64,000 bases of DNA, taken from contig NZ_JADIKM010000002.1 of assembly GCF_044904665.1 (NCBI RefSeq), positions 62,001-126,000 on the forward strand, given 5' to 3'. The notes under the pieces are model-generated. The model saw only the letters and a program-made list of their open reading frames with translations. It made no database searches and was not told where the DNA came from. Shown piece after piece: positions 26,312 to 34,690 of the stretch. The position numbers and the translations under genes were made by a program. Each line of letters starts with the position of its first letter. Position 1 is the stretch's first letter. The DNA is from Dyella_A ginsengisoli (lineage in GTDB: Bacteria > Pseudomonadota > Gammaproteobacteria > Xanthomonadales > Rhodanobacteraceae).

Positions 26312-28218
26312 CGCGGCCCCTGACCTCGCCCGAGACGCAGGTCGACCTGGAGGCCTGCGCACGCGAGCCCATCCACATCCCCGGCTCGATCCAGCCACAC
26401 GGCGTGCTGCTGGCCATCGAGGCGCAGCGCGGGGTGGTCACCCAGGCCAGCGCCAATGCCGGGGAGGTGCTGGGGCTGCCGCTGGATCGCATCCTCGGTG
26501 CGAGCTGGACCTCGTTGGTTGCCACCGATCGGCTGCCGGACGATGACGGCACGCGGCCGTCGCACAGCGGCTGGGTAGCTGCACATTTCCCGCAGCGCGA
26601 AACGCCCCCCGCGTCGCGCTGGGTAGCCGCCTTCCACCACTATGAGCAGCACGCGCTGATCGAGCTGGCGCCACACGCAGCGCGCTTCGACGAAGACCCG
26701 CTGCGCCGCAGCTACGAGCTGGGTCGACAGCTCGACGCCGACCGCAGTATCGACGCCGCCGCGGCGCGGGTCGCGCGCAGCCTGCGCAACCTGCTCGGCT
26801 ACGACCGCGTGATGGTCTACCGCTTCGACCGCGACTGGAACGGCGAGGTGATCGCCGAATCGCTGCGCCGCGGGCTGGAGCCCTACCTCGGCCTGCACTA
26901 CCCGGCCACCGACATCCCTGCGCAGGCGCGGGCGCTGTACCTGCGCAACCGCGTGCGCGGCATCGGCGACGTGCGCTACACGCCGAGCCCGATCGTGCCC
27001 ACCGACGATCCCCGGACCGGCCAGCCACTGGACCTCAGCGACGTGTCACTGCGCAGCGTGTCGCCGGCGCATCTGGAATACCTGGCCAACATGGGCGTCA
27101 CCGGCACCCTGGTCGCCTCGGTCATCGTCAACGGTCGATTGTGGGGCCTGATCTCCTGCCACCACTATGCGCCGCGCTACGCCGATCACGAGATGCGCGA
27201 GCTGGCCGAAGGCGCCGCCGGTGCGCTGGCCATGCGCATCGGCGCGTTGCAGGAAGTGGAAAAAGAAGAGCTGGAGAGCAGCCTGCTGACCGTACGCGAG
27301 AAGCTGATCACCGCCTTTGACGAGAACGAGCAGATCAGTCCGCTGCGGCTGGGCGAGCTGGCACCGCTGCTGCTGGAAGTGGTGGATGCCGACGGCGTGG
27401 CGATCTTTGCCGGCGAGGAGGTGATCACGCACGGCCATGTGCCTACAACGGAGGGCCTGGCCCGCATCCGCGCGCTTGCCGCCCCGACCAGCATCGACCA
27501 CGACGCGATCAGTGGCGTGCTGCACACCTCTGCGCTGGGCGAGCGCTTTCCGGCGCTGGCCGACCTCACGCCGAAGGCAGCCGGCATCATCTTCATGCCA
27601 CTGGCACCGGATGCACGCAACGCCATCCTGTGGACTCGCCGCGAGATGGTGCACGACGTGCGCTGGGGCGGGAACCCGTACCTGTCGAAACTGGAAGCCA
27701 TTCCCGGCGCGCGGCTGTCGCCGCGGCAGAGTTTTGCCGCATGGCAGGAAACCGTGCGCGGCCGCGCGCGCGCCTGGGCCACGCCGCACCTGGAATCGGC
27801 GCGCAGCCTGCGCGTGCTGATCGAGCTGATGGAGCGCAAGCACTATCAGCGCCATACCGCCCTGCTCGGCGCCTCGCTGGAGCGCGTACGCGAGAGCGTG
27901 CTGATCGTCGAGGCCGGCCACCGACCCTGGCACGCCGCCCCGATCACCTTCGCCAACCACCGCCTGGCCGAACGCGTCGGCCATCCGCCGGAGGCGCTAC
28001 CCGGCCGACCAGTGTCGACCCTGCTGCACGACGCCGCGCCCCAGCGCTATGCGCTGGCGCAGGCGCAGGGGGATCTGGACGCCCGTCAGCAGGCGGTGCT
28101 GGGCGTCCAGCTGGCGCACGCCGACGGCAGCGCGCGACCGTTCCGCCTGGCCATCGAACCGGTGCGCGATGCCCAGGGCCAGCTTACCCACTGGCTGGCG
28201 ATCGACCACGACGATTGA
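26308..28218 (+). CDS. bphP: Bacteriophytochrome with PAS output domain (XccBphP type)
   Basis: 636 residues. PAS (about 10-115) with the biliverdin-binding Cys17 in LEACAREPIHIPGSIQPHG; GAF (about 135-310) with YPATDIP (198-204) and the conserved His in SPAHLEYLANMG; PHY (about 320-505) with the tongue motifs WGG and PRQSF; and a C-terminal PAS-like module (about 515-636). No histidine kinase or GGDEF/EAL domain follows: the chain stops after PAS. This is the architecture of XccBphP of Xanthomonas campestris. It should be a red/far-red sensor passing its signal by protein contact. Coupled to heme oxygenase by four-base overlap. Confidence 0.93.
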   Translation: MTRPLTSPETQVDLEACAREPIHIPGSIQPHGVLLAIEAQRGVVTQASANAGEVLGLPLDRILGASWTSLVATDRLPDDDGTRPSHSGWVAAHFPQRETPPASRWVAAFHHYEQHALIELAPHAARFDEDPLRRSYELGRQLDADRSIDAAAARVARSLRNLLGYDRVMVYRFDRDWNGEVIAESLRRGLEPYLGLHYPATDIPAQARALYLRNRVRGIGDVRYTPSPIVPTDDPRTGQPLDLSDVSLRSVSPAHLEYLANMGVTGTLVASVIVNGRLWGLISCHHYAPRYADHEMRELAEGAAGALAMRIGALQEVEKEELESSLLTVREKLITAFDENEQISPLRLGELAPLLLEVVDADGVAIFAGEEVITHGHVPTTEGLARIRALAAPTSIDHDAISGVLHTSALGERFPALADLTPKAAGIIFMPLAPDARNAILWTRREMVHDVRWGGNPYLSKLEAIPGARLSPRQSFAAWQETVRGRARAWATPHLESARSLRVLIELMERKHYQRHTALLGASLERVRESVLIVEAGHRPWHAAPITFANHRLAERVGHPPEALPGRPVSTLLHDAAPQRYALAQAQGDLDARQQAVLGVQLAHADGSARPFRLAIEPVRDAQGQLTHWLAIDHDD

Positions 28219-28252
28219 TCCGGAGCGCCGATGCAGGCATAGAATCGGGGTC

Positions 28253-28963
28253 ATGCGCTCCGAACGCGTCCGCCTGTTCCAGACCCTGCCCCACGCCTGC
28301 GGCTACTTTGCCGAGCGCACGGCGCAGAACCTGGTGATCGATCCGGCCGCCCCGCAGCTGGACCAGCTGTACGGGCCGGCACTGGAGCGCGGCTTCCGCC
28401 GCGCCGGCGGGCACCTGTATTTTCCCAGCTGCCCGCAATGCAAGGCCTGCACGCCCTGCCGCATAGACGTGGCGAACTTCGTACCGAACCGCGCGCAGAA
28501 GCGCTGCCTCAAGCGCAACGCCGACCTCACCCTGCTCGAATGCATTCCTGGGTACAACGCCGAGCGGCACGCGCTGTACGAGCGCTACCTGCGCACGCGC
28601 CATGCCGGCGGCGGCATGGACGAGGCCGAAGCCAGCGACTTCCGCCGCTTCCTTACCGCGCCGTGGAGCCCCACGCTGTTCCTGGAATTCCGCGAAGGCC
28701 ACCGGCTGCTCGGCGTATCGGTCACCGACGTCTGCCTCACCGGCGTGTCGGCCGTCTACACCTTCTTCGATCCGGACGAGTCCGCGCGCAGCCTCGGCAC
28801 TTGGGCGATCCTTCAACAGGTGGAACTGGCCCGCCGCCGCGGCATTCCGTGGGTTTACCTGGGCTTCTGGATCGACGGCCATCCGAAGATGGACTACAAG
28901 CGCCGCTTCCAGCCGTTGCAGGTGCGGGGACCGGACGGCTGGACGGTCATGCCCAACCCGTAG
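28253..28963 (+). CDS. bpt: Aspartate/glutamate leucyltransferase (arginyltransferase family)
   Basis: 236 residues. Transfers Leu from Leu-tRNA to N-terminal Asp/Glu, making N-degrons for ClpS/ClpAP. Family features: CGYFAERTAQNLVIDP near the start, the cysteine-rich YFPSCPQCKACTPCRIDV (four Cys), RTRHAGGGMDE, and FFDPDESARSLGTWAILQQ with GFWIDGHPKMDYK at the end. ATG at 28253 is 34 nt past bphP. Confidence 0.92.
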   Translation: MRSERVRLFQTLPHACGYFAERTAQNLVIDPAAPQLDQLYGPALERGFRRAGGHLYFPSCPQCKACTPCRIDVANFVPNRAQKRCLKRNADLTLLECIPGYNAERHALYERYLRTRHAGGGMDEAEASDFRRFLTAPWSPTLFLEFREGHRLLGVSVTDVCLTGVSAVYTFFDPDESARSLGTWAILQQVELARRRGIPWVYLGFWIDGHPKMDYKRRFQPLQVRGPDGWTVMPNP

Positions 28964-29062
28964 GGGCGCACCGAAGTGCGCACTGCTCTTCGTGGGGTGT
29001 TTGCAAAAGGCAACCGCGCATAGAGCCTGCCCCGGACTCGATCCGGGTGTGCGCTCCCACGA
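28961..29062. repeat. Degenerate REP-like hairpins
   Basis: Hairpin GCGCAC-CGAA-GTGCGC at 28966-28981 directly after the bpt stop, and a second at about 29030-29046 (CCCGGACTCGATCCGGG) followed by GTGTGCGCTCCCACG, the complement of a GTGGGAGCGCAC REP end. No U-tract. Confidence 0.5.
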
Positions 29063-29065
29063 CGC

Positions 29066-30577
29066 CTACATGCGCGCCGCCTGCTGCGGATACGGAAACA
29101 GCTTCTCCAGCGGCACCGAGATGCCGTCGTCACCCATCACCCGGCAGTGCGTGCGGTCCAGCTCGCGCGGATCGTCCAGTCCGCAGCTGTGCGCGATGAT
29201 GCCCACTTCGTGCATCACGTTCTTCGCGTAGTGGTACACCTTCTCGCTCTTGTCGGTGACCACCAGCCCGCGCTGCAGCCGCGGGTTCTGCGTGGTGATG
29301 CCGGTGGGACAGGTGTTGCGGTTGCACTGCAGCGACTGGATGCAGCCCAGCGCCAGCATGAAGCCGCGCGCCGAGTTGACGAAGTCCGCGCCCATCGACA
29401 TCGCCCATGCCACGTCATAGGCGGTGATGCACTTGCCCGAGCAGATCACCTTGATGCGCTGGCGCAGGCCGCGCGCGATCAGCATGTTCACCAGTTCCGG
29501 CAGTGCCTCGCGCAGCGGCAGTCCGACGCCTTCCATCAACGTCTGGGGCGCGGCGCCGGTGCCGCCCTCGGCACCGTCGACGATGATGAAATCCGGCGCG
29601 CTCTCGATGCCGCGACGGTCCACCTCGTCGCACAGCTGGGCGATCCAGCGCATGTCGCCGAACACCGCCTTGAAACCGGTCGGCTTGCCGGTGAGTTCGC
29701 GGATGTGCGCGATGGCATCCATCAGCTGCGCCACGTTGGCGATATCGAGGTGACGGTTCGGGCTCTGCGAATCCTGCCCCACCGGGATGCCGCGGATCGC
29801 GGCGATCTCCGGCGTCACCTTGGCCGCCGGCAACAGCCCGCCCATGCCGGGCTTGGCGCCCTGGCCAAGCTTGATGCTGACCATCTTCACCTGCTTGTGC
29901 GCGCAGACCGCGGCAAGCTTGTCGTCATCGAGCCGGCCATCGGGCGTGCGCACGCCGTACTTGGCGGTGCCGATCTCGAACACGATGTCGCAACCGCCTT
30001 CCAGGTGATACGGCGCGAGCCCGCCCTCACCGGTGTCCATCCAGATGCCGGCCTTGGCCGCACCGATCGACAGCGCACGCACCGCCGGTGCCGAAAGCGC
30101 GCCGAAGCTCATCGCGGAGATGTTGAAGAATGCGGCGTGGTCGTAAGGCTCGCGCGCGTAGGGGCCGATGCGCAGCGGCTTGGGCTCGACGTGGTGGTCG
30201 CCCAGCGCGGGAAACGCCGCGTTGACGAAGAACGGCACGCCCTCGGCGCGCAGGTCGCGGGTGGAGCCGAACGCGTTGGTGTTCTCCGCGTTCTTCGCCG
30301 CCCGGTACACCCACACACGCTCGGCACGGTTGAACGGCAGCTCCTCGCGATCGCTCGAAAACAGGTACTGGCGGAAGAACTCACCCAGCCGCAGGAAACC
30401 GTAGCGGAAGTGCCCGATCACCGGAAAATTGCGCAGCACCGAATTGGACGTCTGGTTGCGATCGATGAACCAGGTCACCAGCACCAGCGCCACGCCCATG
30501 GCGAGCAGCAGCAGGAACAGCGCCGCGAACACCTGCACCACCACGATCAGCCAATGCGCAAATCCGGATGTCTCCAT
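29066..30577 (-). CDS. FMN-binding glutamate synthase-like protein, membrane anchored
   Basis: 503 residues. One N-terminal membrane helix (about 8-38), then a GltB central/FMN-barrel type domain: NISAMSFGALSAPAVRALS, KLGQGAKPGMGG, the FMN-binding DGAEGGTGAAPQ and CNRNTCPTGITTQ, the Fe-S cysteine cluster of glutamate synthases. The glutaminase domain and the GltD partner are absent, as in other stand-alone members. Reaction unknown; possibly an amino-acid dehydrogenase-like enzyme at the membrane. Start ATG 30575-30577. Confidence 0.85.
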   Translation of the reverse strand: METSGFAHWLIVVVQVFAALFLLLLAMGVALVLVTWFIDRNQTSNSVLRNFPVIGHFRYGFLRLGEFFRQYLFSSDREELPFNRAERVWVYRAAKNAENTNAFGSTRDLRAEGVPFFVNAAFPALGDHHVEPKPLRIGPYAREPYDHAAFFNISAMSFGALSAPAVRALSIGAAKAGIWMDTGEGGLAPYHLEGGCDIVFEIGTAKYGVRTPDGRLDDDKLAAVCAHKQVKMVSIKLGQGAKPGMGGLLPAAKVTPEIAAIRGIPVGQDSQSPNRHLDIANVAQLMDAIAHIRELTGKPTGFKAVFGDMRWIAQLCDEVDRRGIESAPDFIIVDGAEGGTGAAPQTLMEGVGLPLREALPELVNMLIARGLRQRIKVICSGKCITAYDVAWAMSMGADFVNSARGFMLALGCIQSLQCNRNTCPTGITTQNPRLQRGLVVTDKSEKVYHYAKNVMHEVGIIAHSCGLDDPRELDRTHCRVMGDDGISVPLEKLFPYPQQAARM

Positions 30578-30627
30578 GCCCTTCCCTCTCCCGTCGTTGA
30601 TCGGATTGTGACCGCAGCGCGCCGCAA

Positions 30628-31818
30628 TCAGTCGCTCGGCAGCTCCACCCGCAGCGCGGCCGCCGCGCGGATCGCCTTGGCCTTGGCCGCCTCAATGCTT
30701 TCGTCGCGCGCCAGCGTCACCGCCATGCGCCGACGTCCATGCACCGCCGGCTTGCCGAAGATGCGCAGCTGGGTGTCCGGCTCGGACAACGCCTCGGCCA
30801 CGCCGAAATACTGCGGCGCCGCGCCCTCGCCTTCGACCAGCTTGGCGCAGGATGCGGATGGACCAAGCTGGCGGATCAGCGGAATCGGCAGGCCGAGGAT
30901 CGCCCGCGCGTGCAGGGCGAACTCGGACAGATCCTGCGAGATCAGCGTGACCAGGCCGGTGTCGTGCGGGCGCGGGCTCACCTCGGAGAAGATCACCGTG
31001 TCGCCCTTGATGAAGAACTCCACGCCGAACACGCCCCGGCCGCCCAGCGCCGCGGTGATCGCCTCGGCCTGGCGCTGCGCCTCGGCCAGCGCCGCATCGC
31101 TCATCGGCTGCGGCTGCCACGACTCGCGGTAGTCGCCGTCTTCCTGGCGATGGCCGATCGGCGCGCAGAACGCGGTGCCGTCGCGATGACGCACGGTGAG
31201 CAGGGTGATCTCGTAGTCGAAATCGACGAAGCCCTCGACGATCACCCGCCCCTTGCCCGCGCGACCGCCGGCCTGTGCGTAATCCCACGCCGCCTGCAGC
31301 GCCGCGGCATCGCGCACCACGCTCTGGCCCTTGCCCGAGGAGCTCATCACCGGCTTGATCACGAACGGAAAGCCCAGCGCCTCGGCAGCCGTGCGGTACT
31401 GCGCCTCGTCATCACAGAAGCGGTACCGCGAGGTCGGCAGCTGCAACTCCTCAGCGGCCAGCCGGCGGATGCCTTCGCGGTCCATCGTCAGCCACGCGGC
31501 GCGCGCGGTGGGAATCACCTTCAGCCCGCCCTTTTCCAGCTCCACCAGCGTGGGCGTGTGGATCGCCTCGATCTCGGGCACCACCAGGTCCGGCTGCTCG
31601 GCCTCGATCACTGCGCGCAGCGCGGCGCCGTCGAGCATGTCGATCACGTGGCTGCGGTGCGCCACCTGCATCGCCGGCGCGTTGGCGTAGCGGTCCACCG
31701 CGATCACCTCCACCGCATAACGCTGCAGCTCGATCGCCACCTCCTTGCCCAGCTCGCCCGAACCGAGCAGCAGCACGCGCAGGGTGCGGTTCGAAAGCGG
31801 CGTGCCGAAAGGCTTCAT
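30628..31818 (-). CDS. purT: Formate-dependent phosphoribosylglycinamide formyltransferase PurT
   Basis: 396 residues. ATP-grasp enzyme of purine synthesis that uses formate and ATP to make formyl-GAR. N-terminal VLLLGSGELGKEVAIELQR, substrate loop MQVAHRSHVIDMLD, ATP-grasp core FPFVIKPVMSSSGKGQSVV and the metal-binding EVSPRPHDTGLVTL are all present. ATG at 31816-31818 has GGAGA 7 bases upstream. Divergent from the SPFH operon. Confidence 0.95.
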   Translation of the reverse strand: MKPFGTPLSNRTLRVLLLGSGELGKEVAIELQRYAVEVIAVDRYANAPAMQVAHRSHVIDMLDGAALRAVIEAEQPDLVVPEIEAIHTPTLVELEKGGLKVIPTARAAWLTMDREGIRRLAAEELQLPTSRYRFCDDEAQYRTAAEALGFPFVIKPVMSSSGKGQSVVRDAAALQAAWDYAQAGGRAGKGRVIVEGFVDFDYEITLLTVRHRDGTAFCAPIGHRQEDGDYRESWQPQPMSDAALAEAQRQAEAITAALGGRGVFGVEFFIKGDTVIFSEVSPRPHDTGLVTLISQDLSEFALHARAILGLPIPLIRQLGPSASCAKLVEGEGAAPQYFGVAEALSEPDTQLRIFGKPAVHGRRRMAVTLARDESIEAAKAKAIRAAAALRVELPSD

Positions 31819-31909
31819 GCGGGGTCTCCAGGGCGGTCGATCCGGCATTGTAGTTGGCGCCTCCCGCGGCGACCCAACGGCGCGGCCATCTGACGCCAGT
31901 CACTTGTAC

Positions 31910-31931
31910 TTGATATCAAATTGATATCCAA
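31910..31931. promoter_or_regulatory. Tandem palindrome (candidate operator) upstream of the SPFH operon
   Basis: TTGATATCAA (31910-31919) and TTGATATCCAA (31921-31931) are two near-identical palindromic boxes repeated at an 11-bp period, 26 bp before the SPFH start. One helical turn apart, they would suit a cooperative binding protein such as an RHH dimer pair; the third gene of the operon encodes one. AT-rich against a very GC-rich background. Confidence 0.45.
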
Positions 31932-31956
31932 TACTCGCAAATTGGGAGGCAAGATC

Positions 31957-32826
31957 ATGAACGAGAGCAAGGGGTTTTCGATCGCGGGCATTCCGTTTGT
32001 CGTGGTGTGCCTGGTGCTGGCGGCGATTGGCGTCAGCCAGCTGGTCGGTTTGAAGTCGGGGGTGGAGCCGGGCACGCACTTTTTCGTCGGGGTCGGGCTG
32101 CTGGTGCTGACGGCGTTCTTCCTGAAGGGCTTCTTCCAGGTGGCGCCCAACGACGGCCAGGTGCTGCAGCTGTTCGGCAAGTACGCCGGCACGGTGCGCG
32201 ACGAGGGCCTGCGCTGGACCAACCCGTTCTACAGCCGCCGCCGCGTGTCGCTGCGCGTGCGCAACTTCGAGAGCGGCAAGCTGAAGGTGAACGACAACGA
32301 CGGCAACCCGATCGAGATCGCCGCGGTGGTGGTATGGCAGGTGCTGGACACTGCCGAGGCGGTGTTCTGCGTGGACGACTACGAGAACTTCGTGCACATC
32401 CAGAGCGAGTCGGCGCTGCGCCAGATGGCACAGAACTATCCCTATGACGCGCACGACGAGAAGAAGCCCTCGCTGCGCAGCCATGGCGAAGTGATCAACA
32501 ACCACCTGCGCGACGAGATCCAGGCGCGGCTGGAGAAGGCCGGCGTGCAAGTGATCGAGGCGCGCATCAGCCACCTCGCCTACGCGCAGGAAATCGCCCA
32601 GGCGATGCTGCAGCGCCAGCAGGCCAATGCCATCGTCGCCGCGCGCGAGCGCATCGTCGAAGGCGCCGTGGGCATGGTCGCGATGGCGCTGGACAAGCTG
32701 CGCGAACAGGGTGTGGTCGAGCTCGACGAAGAACGCAAGGCGGCCATGGTCAGCAACCTGCTGGTGGTGCTGTGCGGCGATCGCGCCACACAGCCGGTGG
32801 TCAACGCCGGCAGCCTGTACAACTGA
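31957..32826 (+). CDS. SPFH/Band 7 domain membrane protein
   Basis: 289 residues. Two N-terminal hydrophobic segments (about 8-33 and 41-62) are followed by the SPFH domain (NDGQVLQLFGKYAGTVRDEG, NPFYSRRRVSLRVRNFESG, VNDNDGNPIEIAAVVVWQV) and a helical tail with Ala/Gln-rich stretch EIAQAMLQRQQANAIVAARE. SPFH proteins form large membrane-bound rings that organise proteases or lipid domains. ATG at 31957 with strong GGGAGG. First of three closely spaced plus-strand ORFs. Confidence 0.88.
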   Translation: MNESKGFSIAGIPFVVVCLVLAAIGVSQLVGLKSGVEPGTHFFVGVGLLVLTAFFLKGFFQVAPNDGQVLQLFGKYAGTVRDEGLRWTNPFYSRRRVSLRVRNFESGKLKVNDNDGNPIEIAAVVVWQVLDTAEAVFCVDDYENFVHIQSESALRQMAQNYPYDAHDEKKPSLRSHGEVINNHLRDEIQARLEKAGVQVIEARISHLAYAQEIAQAMLQRQQANAIVAARERIVEGAVGMVAMALDKLREQGVVELDEERKAAMVSNLLVVLCGDRATQPVVNAGSLYN

Positions 32827-32837
32827 GGAGCACGACG

Positions 32838-32909
32838 ATGACCGTCCTTCCCGTGATGATCGTGCTGTTCGTCGTGGCGCTCGCGTCGCGCCGACGCACC
32901 ACCCGCTGA
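32838..32909 (+). CDS. Tiny membrane peptide (23 residues)
   Basis: ATG at 32838 is preceded by GAGGAG at good distance. The product has a hydrophobic core (VLPVMIVLFVVALA) and a basic end (SRRRTTR), the look of a single-span microprotein with its C-terminus inside. It starts 11 nt after the SPFH stop and stops 4 nt before the Arc-like start, which argues for a real gene in a tight operon. No known family is recognised. Confidence 0.5.
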   Translation: MTVLPVMIVLFVVALASRRRTTR

Positions 32910-32913
32910 GCGC

Positions 32914-33099
32914 ATGGCGGCCGAGAAAAAAGCCTATCCGCTGCGGATCAGCGCCACCGTGCTCGAAGCGGTGCAGCGCTGGTCCGAAGACGAGCTGCGC
33001 AGCGTCAACGCGCAGATCGAGTACCTGCTGCGCGACGCACTGCGCAAGGCCGGGCGACTCAAGCCGGGCAAGCCCGAACCGGTGGATGACGACGAATAG
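32914..33099 (+). CDS. Arc-like ribbon-helix-helix DNA-binding protein
   Basis: 61 residues. The N-terminal strand (AYPLRIS) and two helices (ATVLEAVQRWSEDELRSVNA, QIEYLLRDALRKAG) give the ribbon-helix-helix fold of the Arc family; the tail is acidic (EPVDDDE). Likely a dimeric repressor; no toxin gene adjoins it, so it is not obviously an antitoxin. Third gene of the SPFH operon, and a candidate autoregulator at the 31910-31931 boxes (inference). Confidence 0.75.
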   Translation: MAAEKKAYPLRISATVLEAVQRWSEDELRSVNAQIEYLLRDALRKAGRLKPGKPEPVDDDE

Positions 33100-33140
33100 C
33101 GCGCAGCGTCCGAATCAGGCGAAGTCGCGACGCCCGCGAC

Positions 33141-33542
33141 TCAGCGCGATGCCAGGGTGCCCGCACGCAGATCGGGCAGGCTGAGCAGGGTCGGCCGACC
33201 CTTGGCGTCCTGCAGCAGCAGGCGATCGCCAAACGAGGCGATGCTGTCGACCCGGCCCACGCCGTCATCGCTGCCCAGCCGCTGCAACGGTGCGCCCGTC
33301 GTGGCGTCGTAGACCACCAGCTCGTGGGTACCGCGGTCGGCGACCAGCAGCCAATCGTGGCGGCCGTCCTGCCAGTGCACGAGGGAGTTCACGATCGGGC
33401 GTGGACTCGCGGCTCGATCCCGGTCACCGCCGGTCAGCATCGCCAGGCAGGCGCCGACAAGCAGCAGCACCGCCATCGCGCCGCGATGACGGCGCAGGTA
33501 GCGGGCGGGCGACGACTCGACGACGTTCGACAGCGTGCTCAT
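33141..33542 (-). CDS. Hypothetical membrane-anchored protein
   Basis: 133 residues. One membrane helix near the N-terminus (GAMAVLLLVGACLAMLTG, about 21-38) and a periplasmic part with repeated strand pattern (DWLLVADRGTHELVVYDATTGAPLQRLG, then DRLLLQDAKGRPTLLSL), reminiscent of two beta-propeller blades but too short for a full propeller. Not recognised. ATG at 33540-33542; the frame extends upstream without family sequence. Confidence 0.5.
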   Translation of the reverse strand: MSTLSNVVESSPARYLRRHRGAMAVLLLVGACLAMLTGGDRDRAASPRPIVNSLVHWQDGRHDWLLVADRGTHELVVYDATTGAPLQRLGSDDGVGRVDSIASFGDRLLLQDAKGRPTLLSLPDLRAGTLASR

Positions 33543-33607
33543 GCGCGCAGCCTGCCGCGCGCAGGTGACACCCGCATGACGCCGGGCGCCCGCATGGGTC
33601 GCGAGGT

Positions 33608-33994
33608 TCAGCCGCCGTCGACAGGCCGGCGCAGGGCCATGGCCAGCGCCACCCAGCCGACCACGAACCCCAGGCCACCCAGCGGCGTGATCGCCCCGAA
33701 CCAGCGCGGCGCACCCAGCGCCATCGCGTACAGGCTGCCGCTGAACAGCGCGATGCCGATCGCAAAGGCGAGCACCGCCACGCGCCCGGCGCGACCGCGT
33801 CCGGCATGTACCGCCAGCGCCAGGGCCAGCGCGTGCCACAGCTGGTACTGCGTCGCGGTCTGCCACCAACCCAAGGCCGAGGCGTCCAGGTGGCCGCGCA
33901 ATGCGTGGGCGCCGAATGCGCCCAGCAGGACGCCGCTGGCGCCGGCGAACGCGACGAGCCACGGGCCGGATCGGGTGGCAGGTTGTCGCATCAT
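33608..33994 (-). CDS. DUF423 family membrane protein
   Basis: 128 residues, four hydrophobic helices. Hallmarks GASGVLLGAFGAHALRG, TATQYQLWHALAL and FSGSLYAMALGAP, ending TPLGGLGFVVGW. Inner-membrane protein of unknown function found widely in bacteria. ATG at 33992-33994 (a second Met follows). Divergent from the SCO gene. Confidence 0.88.
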   Translation of the reverse strand: MMRQPATRSGPWLVAFAGASGVLLGAFGAHALRGHLDASALGWWQTATQYQLWHALALALAVHAGRGRAGRVAVLAFAIGIALFSGSLYAMALGAPRWFGAITPLGGLGFVVGWVALAMALRRPVDGG

Positions 33995-34051
33995 CAGACG
34001 ATTTTCTCCGGGGTGAAGGTAGCTGCGGACCCCGTGTCGTATCCTTGCGCG

Positions 34052-34690
34052 ATGGTCCTTTCCCATCTTCGCATGAGGGCGCGTCGCGCCATTCCGTGGC
34101 TTGCCGGCTCGCTGCTATTTGCCGCAGCGCTGCTGCTGGCCGGCTGCCAGCGCGGCGAGCCGCTGCCGTTCCGGCTCACCCAGGTGACCGGCCACATGCC
34201 CGACCTGGATTTCAACCTGGTCAACGACCAGGGCAAGCCGGCCACCGGTGCGGACTACCGCGGCAAGGTGGTGCTGCTGTACTTCGGTTACACCCATTGC
34301 CCCGACGTGTGCCCGCTCACCCTCGCCCACCTGCACGTGGTGATGCAGCGGCTGGGGCCGCTGGCCGATGGCGCGCGCATCCTGTTCGTGTCGGTCGACC
34401 CGGCGCGCGACACGCCCGAGGTGATGCACGCCTACGTCAACGCGTTCGACAAGCGCGCGGTCGGTCTTACCGGCAAGCCGGGCGACATCGAGGCGCTGAG
34501 CAAGCGTTACCGCTCCGCGTTCAGCCGCGAGCCCGATCCGGGCGACGGCAACTACGAAGTGAGCCACAGCTCGGCGATCTACATCTTCGACGCGCAGGGC
34601 CATGCGCGCCTGCTGTCCACCCCTGCCGATTCGCAGGACGACCTGGTCCACGACCTGCACCTGCTGCTCGCCCCCGGAGCCCAACCATGA
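34052..34690 (+). CDS. SCO1/SenC family copper-binding protein
   Basis: 212 residues. Signal/anchor with lipobox-like LLLAGC near residue 32; thioredoxin-like fold with the copper/redox motif CPDVC (Cys83, Cys87) and the conserved His in the segment YEVSHSSAIYIFD. SCO proteins help metallate the CuA site of cytochrome oxidase. ATG 34052 is used; ATG 34073 is possible. TGA overlaps the next start (ATGA). Confidence 0.9.
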   Translation: MVLSHLRMRARRAIPWLAGSLLFAAALLLAGCQRGEPLPFRLTQVTGHMPDLDFNLVNDQGKPATGADYRGKVVLLYFGYTHCPDVCPLTLAHLHVVMQRLGPLADGARILFVSVDPARDTPEVMHAYVNAFDKRAVGLTGKPGDIEALSKRYRSAFSREPDPGDGNYEVSHSSAIYIFDAQGHARLLSTPADSQDDLVHDLHLLLAPGAQP

